The notes: generated by a model not told the origin, from the sequence alone. A DNA stretch of 35,467 bases from Oligoflexia bacterium (GCA_023701205.1 JAMPXJ010000036.1:1-35467); one strand, 5' to 3'. Shown: positions 22,026 to 30,521, numbered from the stretch's first letter. Made by a program: numbers and translations.

Positions 22026-25000
22026 ATGATCGAGAAAGTCATCGAGTTCTCAGCAAGAAACCGCTTCATGGTGCTTCTCGTGGTGGCCGTGGCCACGGTG
22101 GCCGCCTGGTTCTCGCTCCAGAGCATCCCGGTCGACGCGATCCCGGATCTTTCCGAAACCCAGGTGATCATCTATTCTCGCTGGGATAGAAGCCCGGATA
22201 TCATCGAAGATCAGGTGACCTATCCGATCATCAGCTCCATGCTCGGGGCTCCGAAGGTCAAGGACATCCGGGGCTTTTCGGATTTCGGGTACTCCTACGT
22301 CTACGTCATCTTCCAGGACGGCACGGATCCTTACTGGGCCCGCTCCCGAACGCTGGAGTACCTGTCCAAGATCACGCCGCAGCTCCCGCAGGGAGTTCAA
22401 ACGGAACTGGGGCCCGACGCGACCGGCATCGGCTGGGTGTTTCAATACGCCCTGGTCGACAAGACCGGGAAGCGCTCGCTCGCCGATCTGAGGTCCTATC
22501 AGGACTGGTTCCTGAGGTTCGTCCTGCAGACCGTGCCCGGAGTCTCCGAGGTGGCGGCGGTAGGGGGCTTTCAGAAGCAATATCAGGTCAAGCTCAACCC
22601 GAATGCCCTGAGCACGTACCGGATCCCCATCGGGAAGGTCGTCGAGGCCATCAAGACGGGCAATAACGAGGTGGGCGCCAGGCTGCTCGAGGTTTCCGGC
22701 GCCGAGTACATGATCCGGGGACGCGGGTACATCAAGAGCGCCAAGGACATCGAGAAGGTGGTGCTTGGCTACGAAAACGGCACGCCCATTTACCTGAAGA
22801 ACGTCGCCACCGTGACGGTCGGCCCCGAGATTCGGCGAGGGGTCACCGATCTGGACGGGCAGGGCAACACGGTGGGCGGCGTGGTGATCATGCGTTATGG
22901 CGAGAACGCCACGCGCGTGATCGACGCGGTCAAGCGCAAGATCGAGGAGATCAAGCCCTCGCTTCCGCAAGGCGTGGAGCTGTTGATCACCTATGACCGC
23001 TCCGACCTGATTCAGCGCGCGGTAGCGACCCTCAAGCATGAGCTCGTGCTCGAGATGGTGATCGTCAGCATCGTGATCCTGGTTTTCCTGCTGCATATCC
23101 CGAGCGCCCTGATTCCCATCGTGACCTTGCCGCTCGCGGTGTTGATCAGCTTCATTCCGATGCATTTCATGGGGATTTCCTCCAACATCATGAGCCTGGG
23201 CGGCATCGCCATCGCCATCGGCGCGATGGTCGACGCGGCCATCGTCGTGGTTGAAAACGCCCATAAGCACCTGGAGGAATGGGAGCGGACAGGCAAAAAG
23301 GAGGATCCCAAGGAGGTGGTGATCTCCGCGATCAAGGAAGTGGGCCCGGCGAGCTTCTATTCCCTTCTGGTCATCGCCGTTTCCTTCCTTCCGATCTTTG
23401 CCCTGGAGGCCCAGGAAGGCAAGCTCTTCAAGCCCCTGGCTTACACCAAGAACCTCTCGATGATCGTCGCGGCCTTTCTCAGCATCACGCTCGATCCGGC
23501 CATCCGGGTCTCGCTGACCGCTTTCACCGAAAGACAGTTCCGGCCGCGCTGGTTGTCGAGGATCCGGAACGCCGTTTTGGTCGGCAAAACGATACCGGAA
23601 GACGAGCATCCGATCAGCAAGGCGCTTTTCAAGGTCTATGGCCCCATGGTCGATTGGGCCATCGCGCATCGGTTCAAGGTGATCCTGCTTGCGCTCGCGG
23701 CCATGGCCGCGACGGTTCCCGTCTATTTCAAGCTGGGTTCGGAGTTCATGCCCCCGCTGAACGAGGGCACGATCCTTTACATGCCCACGACGATGCCCGG
23801 GCTTTCGGTGGCGTCCGCCCAGGACCTCCTTCAGCGGCAGGACGCGCTGCTGAAGTCCTTTCCCGAGGTGGAAAGGGTATTCGGAAAGGCGGGCAGGGCG
23901 GAGACCTCGACGGATCCGGCGCCGTTTTCCATGATGGAGACGACCGTGGTGCTCAAGCCGCAGACCGAGTGGCGCGAGGCGGAGCGGTGGTATTCGTTCC
24001 TGCCGCGCTTCCTGCAGTGGCCCTTCACGCTCATCACGCCCCGGTTCATGACCTGGGAGGAGCTGATCGCGGAGATGGATCAGAAGACGCGCTTCGCGGG
24101 AACGTCCAACGCCTGGACGATGCCGATCCGGGCCAGGATCGACATGCTCACGACGGGCGTGAGGACTCCCGTGGGCATCAAGGTGATGGGGGATTCCATC
24201 GAACAGGTCGAGAAGGTCGGCCTGGAGCTCGAGAAGCTGCTTCCCAAGGTGGAGGGAACGAGAAGCGCGTTCGCCGAAAGGAGCGCCGGGGGCTATTTCC
24301 TGGATTTCAATTTCAATCGCGAGGCGCTGGCGCGCTATGGAATCAGCATCGGCGAAGCGCAGGAAACCCTGATGACCGCCGTCGGCGGCGAGCCGGTATC
24401 CAAGACGATCGAGGGCCGGGAGCGCTATTCCATCAATGTCCGCTATTCGGCGGATTACCGTTCGAATATCGATGCCCTGAAGCGGGTGCTGGTGGCGACT
24501 CCCTCCGGCGCCCAGGTGCCCATGGGGCAGCTCGCCGAGCTGGCCATGGTGCAGGGGCCATCGATGATTCGAAACGAGAACGGCCTGCTCTCGAGCTATG
24601 TCTACGTCGACGTGGCGGATCGGGATATCGGCAGCTACGTGCACGACGCGAAGGCGCTCGTGACCCGCGAGCTCAAGGTACCTTCGGGGGTGACGCTGGT
24701 CTGGAGCGGACAGTACGAAAACATGGAGCGGGTGAGGGAGAAGCTCAAGGTGATCGTACCGATCACGCTCTTCATCATCATCCTGCTCCTTCACGCGAAC
24801 ACCGGCTCGTGGCCGAAAACCGCGATCATTCTGCTGGCGGTGCCGTTCTCAGCGGTGGGCGCTTTCTGGTTCCTCTATCTGCTGGATTACAACATGAGCA
24901 TTGCCGTCTGGGTCGGCCTGATCGCGCTTCTGGGCGTCGATGCCGAGACGGGGATCTTCATGCTGCTTTACCTGGATCTTGCGTATGAGAAGGCACGTGG

Positions 25001-25283
25001 GGTGGGCCGGATGCGCTCCTTCGAGGAGCTGCGCGAAGCCGTCCATTACGGAGCGGTGAAGCGCGTTCGGCCCAAGGTGATGACGGTAGCCTGTCTCGTC
25101 CTGGCGCTTCTTCCGATCATGTGGTCGAGCACGGCCAATGCGGGAGCGGATGTCATGAAGCGGATCGCGGCTCCCATGCTGGGAGGCATTCTGGCCTCCT
25201 TTGTGATGGAGCTTCTGGTCTATCCGGCGATCTTCACGATCTGGAAGTGGAATTTCGAAATGAAAAAAGGAGCCAAGGTATGA
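22026..25283 (+). CDS. cusA: heavy-metal efflux RND transporter (CusA/CzcA family), copy 2
   Basis: A 1085-residue RND pump, clearly paralogous to copy 1. Shared hallmarks are SIPVDAIPDLSETQVII after TM1, VDAAIVVVENAHKHLEEW in TM4 with the proton-relay Asp, EFMPPLNEGTILYMPT and ARIDMLTTGVRTP in the substrate region, and DAETGIFMLLYLDLAYEKAR near TM11. The conserved methionines favour Cu(I)/Ag(I) as substrate. The last residues (FEMKKGAKV) run into the CopC gene with a 4-nt ATGA overlap. GGAG lies six bases before ATG 22026. With the channel and CusB copy 2 it forms a full tripartite pump, while CopC and CopD follow on the same transcript. A 900-codon open frame on the opposite strand is a shadow. 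Confidence 0.95.
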   Translation: MIEKVIEFSARNRFMVLLVVAVATVAAWFSLQSIPVDAIPDLSETQVIIYSRWDRSPDIIEDQVTYPIISSMLGAPKVKDIRGFSDFGYSYVYVIFQDGTDPYWARSRTLEYLSKITPQLPQGVQTELGPDATGIGWVFQYALVDKTGKRSLADLRSYQDWFLRFVLQTVPGVSEVAAVGGFQKQYQVKLNPNALSTYRIPIGKVVEAIKTGNNEVGARLLEVSGAEYMIRGRGYIKSAKDIEKVVLGYENGTPIYLKNVATVTVGPEIRRGVTDLDGQGNTVGGVVIMRYGENATRVIDAVKRKIEEIKPSLPQGVELLITYDRSDLIQRAVATLKHELVLEMVIVSIVILVFLLHIPSALIPIVTLPLAVLISFIPMHFMGISSNIMSLGGIAIAIGAMVDAAIVVVENAHKHLEEWERTGKKEDPKEVVISAIKEVGPASFYSLLVIAVSFLPIFALEAQEGKLFKPLAYTKNLSMIVAAFLSITLDPAIRVSLTAFTERQFRPRWLSRIRNAVLVGKTIPEDEHPISKALFKVYGPMVDWAIAHRFKVILLALAAMAATVPVYFKLGSEFMPPLNEGTILYMPTTMPGLSVASAQDLLQRQDALLKSFPEVERVFGKAGRAETSTDPAPFSMMETTVVLKPQTEWREAERWYSFLPRFLQWPFTLITPRFMTWEELIAEMDQKTRFAGTSNAWTMPIRARIDMLTTGVRTPVGIKVMGDSIEQVEKVGLELEKLLPKVEGTRSAFAERSAGGYFLDFNFNREALARYGISIGEAQETLMTAVGGEPVSKTIEGRERYSINVRYSADYRSNIDALKRVLVATPSGAQVPMGQLAELAMVQGPSMIRNENGLLSSYVYVDVADRDIGSYVHDAKALVTRELKVPSGVTLVWSGQYENMERVREKLKVIVPITLFIIILLLHANTGSWPKTAIILLAVPFSAVGAFWFLYLLDYNMSIAVWVGLIALLGVDAETGIFMLLYLDLAYEKARGVGRMRSFEELREAVHYGAVKRVRPKVMTVACLVLALLPIMWSSTANAGADVMKRIAAPMLGGILASFVMELLVYPAIFTIWKWNFEMKKGAKV

Positions 25284-25651
25284 AGAGGTCTTTCAGTTTG
25301 ATCCCGGCCGTTTTGCTGATCGCGCTGCCCGGTCTGGCGTTCGCCCACACGCACATGAAATCGTCGGACCCCAAAGCGGAGGCGATCCTGGATGAGGCGC
25401 CAAAAATGGTACAGATCCGCCTCTCAGAAGCCGTGCTGCAGAAGCTTTCGAAGCTGGTCGTCACCTCGGAAAAGGGGGAACGAGTCGATGTGGGCGCTCC
25501 CGCCCCGATTCCTGGAGAGGAGACGGGCCTGGAAGTGGCATTGAAGCAGCCCTTGGTTCCCGGGAAGTACCAGGTCGAGTGGAGCACGGTATCGAAGGAT
25601 ACGCATAAGGCACGCGGAAGTTTCCGGTTCACGGTATCGGAGAAGAAATAA
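25280..25651 (+). CDS. copC: CopC-family periplasmic copper-binding protein
   Basis: A 123-residue CopC protein. The signal peptide (MKRSFSLIPAVLLIALPGLAFA) would be cut just before H23, leaving His as the mature N-terminus (HTHMKSSDP), the classical start of the Cu(II) site. The domain continues with the CopC phrases SDPKAEAILDEAPK and VQIRLSEAV, and ends with YQVEWSTVSKDTHKARGSFRFTV, where D107 and H109 complete the Cu(II) ligands. No Met-rich Cu(I) loop is visible, so it is a Cu(II)-only type. It overlaps cusA copy 2 by 4 nt and is followed 2 nt later by CopD, its usual inner-membrane partner. Confidence 0.93.
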   Translation: MKRSFSLIPAVLLIALPGLAFAHTHMKSSDPKAEAILDEAPKMVQIRLSEAVLQKLSKLVVTSEKGERVDVGAPAPIPGEETGLEVALKQPLVPGKYQVEWSTVSKDTHKARGSFRFTVSEKK

Positions 25652-25653
25652 GC

Positions 25654-26508
25654 ATGGCCGGTCTGGAAATCCTTCGAGGAGCTGATTTCGCCGCGACGAG
25701 CGCCGTACCGGGCGTCTTGATTTTCCGGAGCTTCATCGCGCGCCGAAGCGATGGCTGCTCGGGCCTGGAGCATCTCGGCAGGCTTCTGGCGCTGCTCGCG
25801 GCGCTTCTCTCGGGCGCCTGGGCGCTGGGGGCGGCGGCCGATCTCGGTGACTCCTGGAAACCCGCTGAGCTTTGGCAGATCCTGGGCGGAACGGATTTCG
25901 GCCGGCTTTGGCTGGCGAAGTGCGCGTCGGCGGCGTTCTTGCTGATCGCTTTGCTTCGGAAATGGCGCGGTCTAGCCTTGGGGCTGGGTTTGGTTTCGCT
26001 GGCGGCTTTTTCCTTGACCGGGCATCCGGCGGCCAAGGAAAGCGGATTCGCCCTGGCGTTCCTCAACGACTGGGCTCATCTGATCGCGGTCTCAAGCTGG
26101 TGGGGCGGCCTCCTGGCTTTGCTCGTTTGGCTGTCGCCCGCTTCGATCGCGAAGCTCAGCGACTCGGAGCTTGAGCAGGGGGTTCGAGGGTTTTCCCGGA
26201 TCGCCCTGGCCGCCACGGGCATCATCTTCGTCACGGGACTCTTTTCTGGCCTGAGCGCGGGGGTGAGTGGCCTGAACTGGCTTTCTTCGGGTTATTCCCT
26301 CTTGTTTGTCTCGAAGGCGGTCGTTTTCGCGGGGGTGCTGGCCGCGGCTTCCCTGAACCATTTCAAGCATCTGCCGGCCTGGGGGAGCATTCCCGCTCGG
26401 GACTCGGCGAGGCGTGTGCGCAGGGCGGTGCGGTTGGAGGCGGGCGGCGTTTTGATCCTGTTTGTACTTGCGGGGTTTCTGAGCCGGAGTGCGCCTCCCG
26501 TGAATTGA
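25654..26508 (+). CDS. copD: CopD-family copper membrane protein
   Basis: A 284-residue polytopic inner-membrane protein with about seven to eight hydrophobic helices. The CopD signatures are present: SLTGHPAAK (123-128) and DWAHLIAVSSWWGGLLAL (139-156), which carry the conserved His residues. Later helices include IIFVTGLFSGLSAG and LLFVSKAVVFAGVLAA, the latter followed by LNHF, typical of the family. With CopC it is thought to move copper across the inner membrane or regulate its entry. It starts 2 nt after copC with weak spacing to GGAGAAG, suggesting coupled translation. It is the last gene before the second ECF-type promoter. Confidence 0.9.
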   Translation: MAGLEILRGADFAATSAVPGVLIFRSFIARRSDGCSGLEHLGRLLALLAALLSGAWALGAAADLGDSWKPAELWQILGGTDFGRLWLAKCASAAFLLIALLRKWRGLALGLGLVSLAAFSLTGHPAAKESGFALAFLNDWAHLIAVSSWWGGLLALLVWLSPASIAKLSDSELEQGVRGFSRIALAATGIIFVTGLFSGLSAGVSGLNWLSSGYSLLFVSKAVVFAGVLAAASLNHFKHLPAWGSIPARDSARRVRRAVRLEAGGVLILFVLAGFLSRSAPPVN

Positions 26509-26526
26509 GGGAAATAATGGGCGTGT

Positions 26527-26553
26527 TGTCACAATTCGAACATCCGAAGCGTA
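26527..26553 (+). promoter_or_regulatory. predicted ECF-sigma-type promoter of the 4-TM protein gene
   Basis: TGTCACA (26527-26533), a 16-nt spacer and CGTA (26550-26553), with TCCGAAGCGTA identical to the element at 19436-19462 and at the same distance. Transcription would start near 26560, giving a leader of about 15 nt that contains AGGAGG for the GTG start at 26575. Confidence 0.65.
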
Positions 26554-26574
26554 GTAATCGATGAGGAGGCCAGC

Positions 26575-27117
26575 GTGCGCGAGGGCTCTAAGAGAAACTG
26601 GGCAAACGAGTATCAGGCATTCCTGAGTGCGCGGGAAGTGAGTCCGCCTGCCGGTTTGAGCCAAGGCTTGCTTGCGAAGATCGGCGGGCTTCTGAATCCG
26701 TCGCCGTGGCTGGTCTTCATCAAGGTGTCTCTTATTCATGCGGGAGTCGGGCTATTGGGGCTTTTGGCGTGTCCGCAGATGGGAGTCAGTCTCACGGGTG
26801 ACGAGGACGCCGGCCTGGCTCACCTTTTCATGTCTTTGGGAGATGTCGGGTGTCAGTTCGCCTGTGGCGGTTTTTTTCTTGGATCAAGCCTCCTGGCGAT
26901 CAGCTGGGTACTTAGCGCGGAAGAGCTTAGGGTATTGCGGCGCTTCGGAGGCAGGCAGCTGGCCGCTCTTTCGGGCATCTCTTTGCTGGTTCTGATCGGC
27001 GCTGGCGCCGAGGCATCCTTGGGGCTCAGTCTGATCTGGCTCTCGGGAGCCATTCTATGCGGAATAGCGTCTCTTGAGCTTGGTTGGCGACTTCGCCTTG
27101 CGCGGATGCCGGGCTAG
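26575..27117 (+). CDS. 4-TM membrane protein; candidate anti-sigma factor
   Basis: A 180-residue protein starting at GTG 26575, five bases after a perfect AGGAGG. A charged cytoplasmic N-terminus of about 40 residues (REGSKRNWANEYQAFLSARE) is followed by four hydrophobic helices (about 44-65, 90-112, 122-140, 147-168). Cysteines lie in or next to the membrane: LLACPQMG (C66), VGCQFACGG (C92, C96) and ILCG. A soluble N-terminus that could grip a sigma factor plus a small Cys-bearing membrane domain is the layout of several metal- or redox-sensing anti-sigma factors. I do not recognise a named family with certainty. Its own promoter matches that of the second pump operon, which fits autoregulated anti-sigma genes. 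The function is inferred. Confidence 0.6.
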   Translation: MREGSKRNWANEYQAFLSAREVSPPAGLSQGLLAKIGGLLNPSPWLVFIKVSLIHAGVGLLGLLACPQMGVSLTGDEDAGLAHLFMSLGDVGCQFACGGFFLGSSLLAISWVLSAEELRVLRRFGGRQLAALSGISLLVLIGAGAEASLGLSLIWLSGAILCGIASLELGWRLRLARMPG

Positions 27118-27126
27118 CCGAGCAGG

Positions 27127-28218
27127 CTACTCGTAACCGTTCCAGCCCTTGCCGGCCGCCACAAGGACCGGCCCGGCCGCGACGACGCTCAGGGCGAGAG
27201 TGGCTGCGAGCGCGAAGAGAAAAAGAGCGAGCGAGTCGGCGAGAAAGACGCCGATCGGGGTGCCCGGCGGAAGATTGAGCAGGGTCGCCGTGATGGCGAC
27301 AAGGGCGCCCGTGATCGTTCCCAGGACGCTCACGACGACGGCTCTCAACATGAGTACGCAGAACACGGTCGTTTTCGTCGCGCCGATCGCGATCAGCGTG
27401 GCCACTTCGGGGGTGCGTTCCCTGGCGTTGAGAAACGCTCCGATCAGGAGGGCGAGCGCGACGATGACGGCGGTGACGACGTAGACCACGAAACGATGCT
27501 TGCCGAGAGCGGCGGGGGCTTGCTCTTCGGCGACCGCGCCCCGATCCTGAACGACGACCGTGAGGTCGGGATGTTCGCTCCGGAGGAGATGTCCTAGTTT
27601 CCGGGAGTCGACTCCTGGCAGCAGATAAAGCCGGAGCTCATTGGCCGGCTCGGGCAGGTTGGCGAGAGCCTGCAGCTTCTCCCGGGCAACCCAGACCGCC
27701 AGATCCTCGGTCGTTCCGGTGGTGGGGATCACTGCAGCGACCGTGAGGCGCTGCTTGAGAAGTTCTACCTGATCACCGGGCCCTTTCCTCAGACGCTCGG
27801 CGGTGGTTGCTCCAAGCGCTACCTCGTCGCGGCCGAATGGCGCGTTTTCGATCCCTACCGTCGGGGTTTCGTGGCCGTCGACCCTGGTCGACAGCACCAG
27901 CCGGGTTTCGACGGCGCGGAGCGAGTCGGAGTGGCGCCGAGACACCCGGGTGCGAAGCTCGGGATCCAGGTACCGGCTGCCGAACTCGAGCCTGCCGAGG
28001 CTGGTCTGGGATATGCCGGCAGGCGCGATCCTGATCGGTGGGCCGATCCGGTCGATCTCCGCGTTGAGCGCCACTTCCCGGGCTCGCGAGACAAGCTCGT
28101 TTCCGGTGCAGAGGCCCACAGCGAGCGCCACGAGCAGGAGACTCGTCAGAAATCCCGCGGTGCGCGCCGTGAGCTCCCGCCAAGCCAGCCAAAACGCGCT
28201 GCCCAGGGGCGAGCTCAT
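27127..28218 (-). CDS. ABC transporter FtsX/MacB-type permease, first of two
   Basis: A 363-residue permease. One N-terminal transmembrane helix (AGFLTSLLLVALAVGLC, about 22-38) is followed by a periplasmic domain of about 200 residues and three C-terminal helices (VVYVVTAVIVALALLIGAFL, VLMLRAVVVSVLGTITGAL, LALFLFALAATLALSVVAA). The phrase RERTPEVATLIAIGATK is the FtsX/LolC/MacB signature that couples to the ATPase. It overlaps the ATPase gene by 4 nt (ATGA) and is last in a permease-ATPase-permease operon. The substrate is not evident; such pairs serve lipoprotein release, peptide export or, in p19-type loci, periplasmic iron/copper handling. It converges with the 4-TM protein gene, with 9 nt between the stops. 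Confidence 0.85.
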   Translation of the reverse strand: MSSPLGSAFWLAWRELTARTAGFLTSLLLVALAVGLCTGNELVSRAREVALNAEIDRIGPPIRIAPAGISQTSLGRLEFGSRYLDPELRTRVSRRHSDSLRAVETRLVLSTRVDGHETPTVGIENAPFGRDEVALGATTAERLRKGPGDQVELLKQRLTVAAVIPTTGTTEDLAVWVAREKLQALANLPEPANELRLYLLPGVDSRKLGHLLRSEHPDLTVVVQDRGAVAEEQAPAALGKHRFVVYVVTAVIVALALLIGAFLNARERTPEVATLIAIGATKTTVFCVLMLRAVVVSVLGTITGALVAITATLLNLPPGTPIGVFLADSLALFLFALAATLALSVVAAGPVLVAAGKGWNGYE

Positions 28219-28889
28219 GCCAGGCGGCCCTTGGCCAGCGTGATGACCCGCTTGCTTCGAACCGCGAGGCGATGATCGTGCGTGACCATGAGAATCGTTT
28301 GGCCCGCCATGTTCAATTCCTGCAACAGGCCGACGATCTCTTCAGTCATCGCGGGATCGAGGTTACCCGTCGGCTCGTCGGCGAGCAGGACATCGGGCTT
28401 GTTGACGACGCTTCTCGCCAGCGCCACTCGTTGGCGCTCTCCCACGCTGAGTTCGCCGGGGCGATGGGCCAGGCGGTGGGCGAGGCCGAGACGCTCCAGG
28501 ATCGCCGTGGCCTGGGTTTTGGCTTCAGCGCGCGTGCTTCCCGCAAGCAGCGGCGCGACCATCACGTTCTCGAGGCAGCTCAGGTAAGGCAGCAGGTTGA
28601 AAGTCTGAAACATGAAACCGATCCGCTTCTGGCGAAGCAGGGCGCGCTCTCCCGGTGAGAGGCCGTAAACCGGGGTGCCCGCCACGATGACCTTTCCGGC
28701 GGAGGGCTCCAGGAGGCCCCCGATCGTGAAGAGCAGCGTGCTCTTGCCGCTGCCGCTCGCCCCGACGATGGCCACGAAATCGCCCGCGCCGATCTCGAGG
28801 TCCAGTCGGTCGAGCGCGGTGACGGTCCGGCCGTCCCGGGCAGCGAAGACTTTTTCGACGGCTTGAAGCGTGATGAGGGATTCAGTCAT
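28215..28889 (-). CDS. ABC transporter ATP-binding protein (LolD/MacB type)
   Basis: A 224-residue ATPase with all nucleotide-binding motifs: Walker A GASGSGKS (43-50), Q-loop Q95 in GFMFQTFNLLP, signature LSVGERQRVALAR (147-159), Walker B VLLADEP (167-173) with catalytic Glu, D-loop GNLDP and switch His in VTHDH (H204). The phrase FNLLPYLSCLENVMVAPLLAG is the LolD/MacB/FtsE subfamily form. It would energise the two flanking FtsX-type permeases, which overlap it by 4 nt downstream and 8 nt upstream. The start ATG 28889 lies within the end of the upstream permease gene. Substrate is unknown. Confidence 0.93.
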   Translation of the reverse strand: MTESLITLQAVEKVFAARDGRTVTALDRLDLEIGAGDFVAIVGASGSGKSTLLFTIGGLLEPSAGKVIVAGTPVYGLSPGERALLRQKRIGFMFQTFNLLPYLSCLENVMVAPLLAGSTRAEAKTQATAILERLGLAHRLAHRPGELSVGERQRVALARSVVNKPDVLLADEPTGNLDPAMTEEIVGLLQELNMAGQTILMVTHDHRLAVRSKRVITLAKGRLA

Positions 28890-29967
28890 TTCGTAGAGCC
28901 TCCGCCGGATCGAGTCGGGATGCGCGCCAGGCCGGAATCAGGGCCGAAAGAACACTCAGGAACATCGATCCTCCGAAAACAGGCAAAACAGCGTCGTAGG
29001 TGACCTGCAGAGGAAGCCCCAGAAGCCGCGAGCCGAGCTGGCTGGTAAGGACGCTTCCCAGGAGAAAGCCCAGATGAGCGCCCAGGGCGCCGATGAGCCC
29101 CGCCTTGAACACGAAGCAGGCGCTGACCATCCGGGGAGAAGCGCCCATGGCAAGAAGCAGCCCGATTTCAGGGCGTGAACGCCTCACCTGGGCCGAGAGC
29201 AGGGTCACGATGGTTCCCGCGATCGCACCCAGGCCGACGAGCTGAAGCACGGCTGCGAAACGCTCCATCACCGCGAGCGTTCCTTTCTGGGCTCGGATCA
29301 TGCCGGCGATGGTGATGGCCCGGGTTCCCGGAAGAAGCTTTTCGACCTCGGTCGCCAGCGTTTCGACATTGATCCGGCACCAGCAGCCGCCGAGCCGAAG
29401 GGCGTTCATGGAGTCGGGCTTGTCCAAGATGGCCTGGGCCGTGGCGAGCGAGGTGAAAATGCCCTGATCCAGGCCATCGGGCGGGGATTCCACCACCTCC
29501 GCGACGGTGAGCCGCCGCGCCGGCTGCAAAGCGAACGAGGCGCCGCCGCTCAGGCCCAGCCGGGTCGACGCCGCCGTGCCGAGGTACGCGGCCTCGTCGG
29601 AACCTTGCCAGGGATCCATCCCGAGGAGCACGAGCGGGACGCCATTCGTTTTGATGTTGCCATAAAGCAGGGCGGAGCTCTCGCGGATATGGCTGCTGAG
29701 GTCCGAGGAATGGAGCCGCGCGAGGTATTCCCGGGGCATGGTCTGGGTACCGTAGTTCCCCCGGTAAAACGCCGCGCGATCCATCGCGGCCGGCAGTACG
29801 AGCATGTTCTTTCCGAGATGATGCGCGAGCTCGTGGATTTTCGCGCCCGCGGAAGCGCTGAGCGAGCGTTGAGCCAGCAGGGCGGCTATCACGACCGCGA
29901 TGAGCAAGGCGCCCAGAAGAGAGTCAAGCCAGCGTGCCTGGAGTTCGCGCAGCAGAAGGAGACGCAT
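28882..29967 (-). CDS. ABC transporter FtsX/MacB-type permease with periplasmic GCWC motif
   Basis: A 361-residue permease, first gene of the transporter operon. It has an N-terminal helix (WLDSLLGALLIAVVIAALLA), a large periplasmic domain and three C-terminal helices (VLQLVGLGAIAGTIVTLLSA, ACFVFKAGLIGALGAHLGFL, VLPVFGGSMFLSVLSALIP), ending in the FtsX tail WRASRLDPAEALRND. SRPEIGLLLAMGASPRMV is the ATPase-coupling signature. The periplasmic domain carries GGCWCR, a CxC pair not usual for LolC/MacB and suggestive of metal or redox chemistry. ATG 29967 is chosen because the preceding TTG (29988) would add a non-conserved stretch; no strong Shine-Dalgarno is seen. It is divergent from the small exported protein at 30120. 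Confidence 0.85.
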   Translation of the reverse strand: MRLLLLRELQARWLDSLLGALLIAVVIAALLAQRSLSASAGAKIHELAHHLGKNMLVLPAAMDRAAFYRGNYGTQTMPREYLARLHSSDLSSHIRESSALLYGNIKTNGVPLVLLGMDPWQGSDEAAYLGTAASTRLGLSGGASFALQPARRLTVAEVVESPPDGLDQGIFTSLATAQAILDKPDSMNALRLGGCWCRINVETLATEVEKLLPGTRAITIAGMIRAQKGTLAVMERFAAVLQLVGLGAIAGTIVTLLSAQVRRSRPEIGLLLAMGASPRMVSACFVFKAGLIGALGAHLGFLLGSVLTSQLGSRLLGLPLQVTYDAVLPVFGGSMFLSVLSALIPAWRASRLDPAEALRND

Positions 29968-30119
29968 CGGGGGTTCAAGATACCTCAAAAAGCGGGTCCT
30001 AAGTAGGCGAAAAACCGAGCGTCAGCGCAAGGGTATTCCGCGCTTTCCGGCACCCTGCCGCGAAACAAAGGCATGAACTGAGAATTGACGCGGAGCTGTA
30101 TTCGCGTTAGGAAGTCTCC

Positions 30120-30521
30120 ATGCTTTACCCAATAGCTGCTGTTTTGGTCCTGTTGTCTTCGGCTTCCGCATTTGCCGTCTCCGAAAGGCTCGTCTACGAA
30201 TGCGCTCGGACCCCGTTCGGCGGTGATGAAGGATATGAGGTATCGATCAAAGCGCAGGCAGGCGGACGCTTCCGGGCGACCCTGCATGTGATCGATCCGG
30301 GCGGGAAGCGCGACGTGAGGAGCTATGCCGTGAAGCGGACTACCGCGAGTCCGAACCGCCCCGAAGGCACCGAGGTTTTTTCAGGCCGGAACTTCCTTCT
30401 CCAGCTCCATCACGATCAAGGCCCCACCGAGGACGGATTGATCCCGGCCTCGCTCTCGGCGCTCGATCAGTTCGAGCTTCGGCTTGAGGAATGGCTGGTT
30501 TGCGAGAAAAGAAGTCGGTAA
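30120..30521 (+). CDS. small exported protein of unknown function
   Basis: A 133-residue protein with a signal peptide (MLYPIAAVLVLLSSASAFA, cut before VSERL). The mature part contains two cysteines, one near each end (YECART and LVCEK), which could form a disulfide. Between them are beta-strand-like segments (YEVSIKAQAGGRFRATLHVI) and a His-containing stretch (LLQLHHDQGP). I do not recognise a family. AGGAAG lies five bases before the ATG. TTGACG at 30085 is a possible -35 but no good -10 follows. It is divergent from the ABC transporter operon, with 152 nt between, and is the last ordinary gene before the mosaic accessory region. Confidence 0.65.
   Translation: MLYPIAAVLVLLSSASAFAVSERLVYECARTPFGGDEGYEVSIKAQAGGRFRATLHVIDPGGKRDVRSYAVKRTTASPNRPEGTEVFSGRNFLLQLHHDQGPTEDGLIPASLSALDQFELRLEEWLVCEKRSR

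Noticed and set aside
22050..24794. 914-codon open frame on the minus strand opposite cusA copy 2
   Set aside because: Same effect: antisense to a complete pump gene, with the typical His/Asp/Arg-rich composition of shadow frames.
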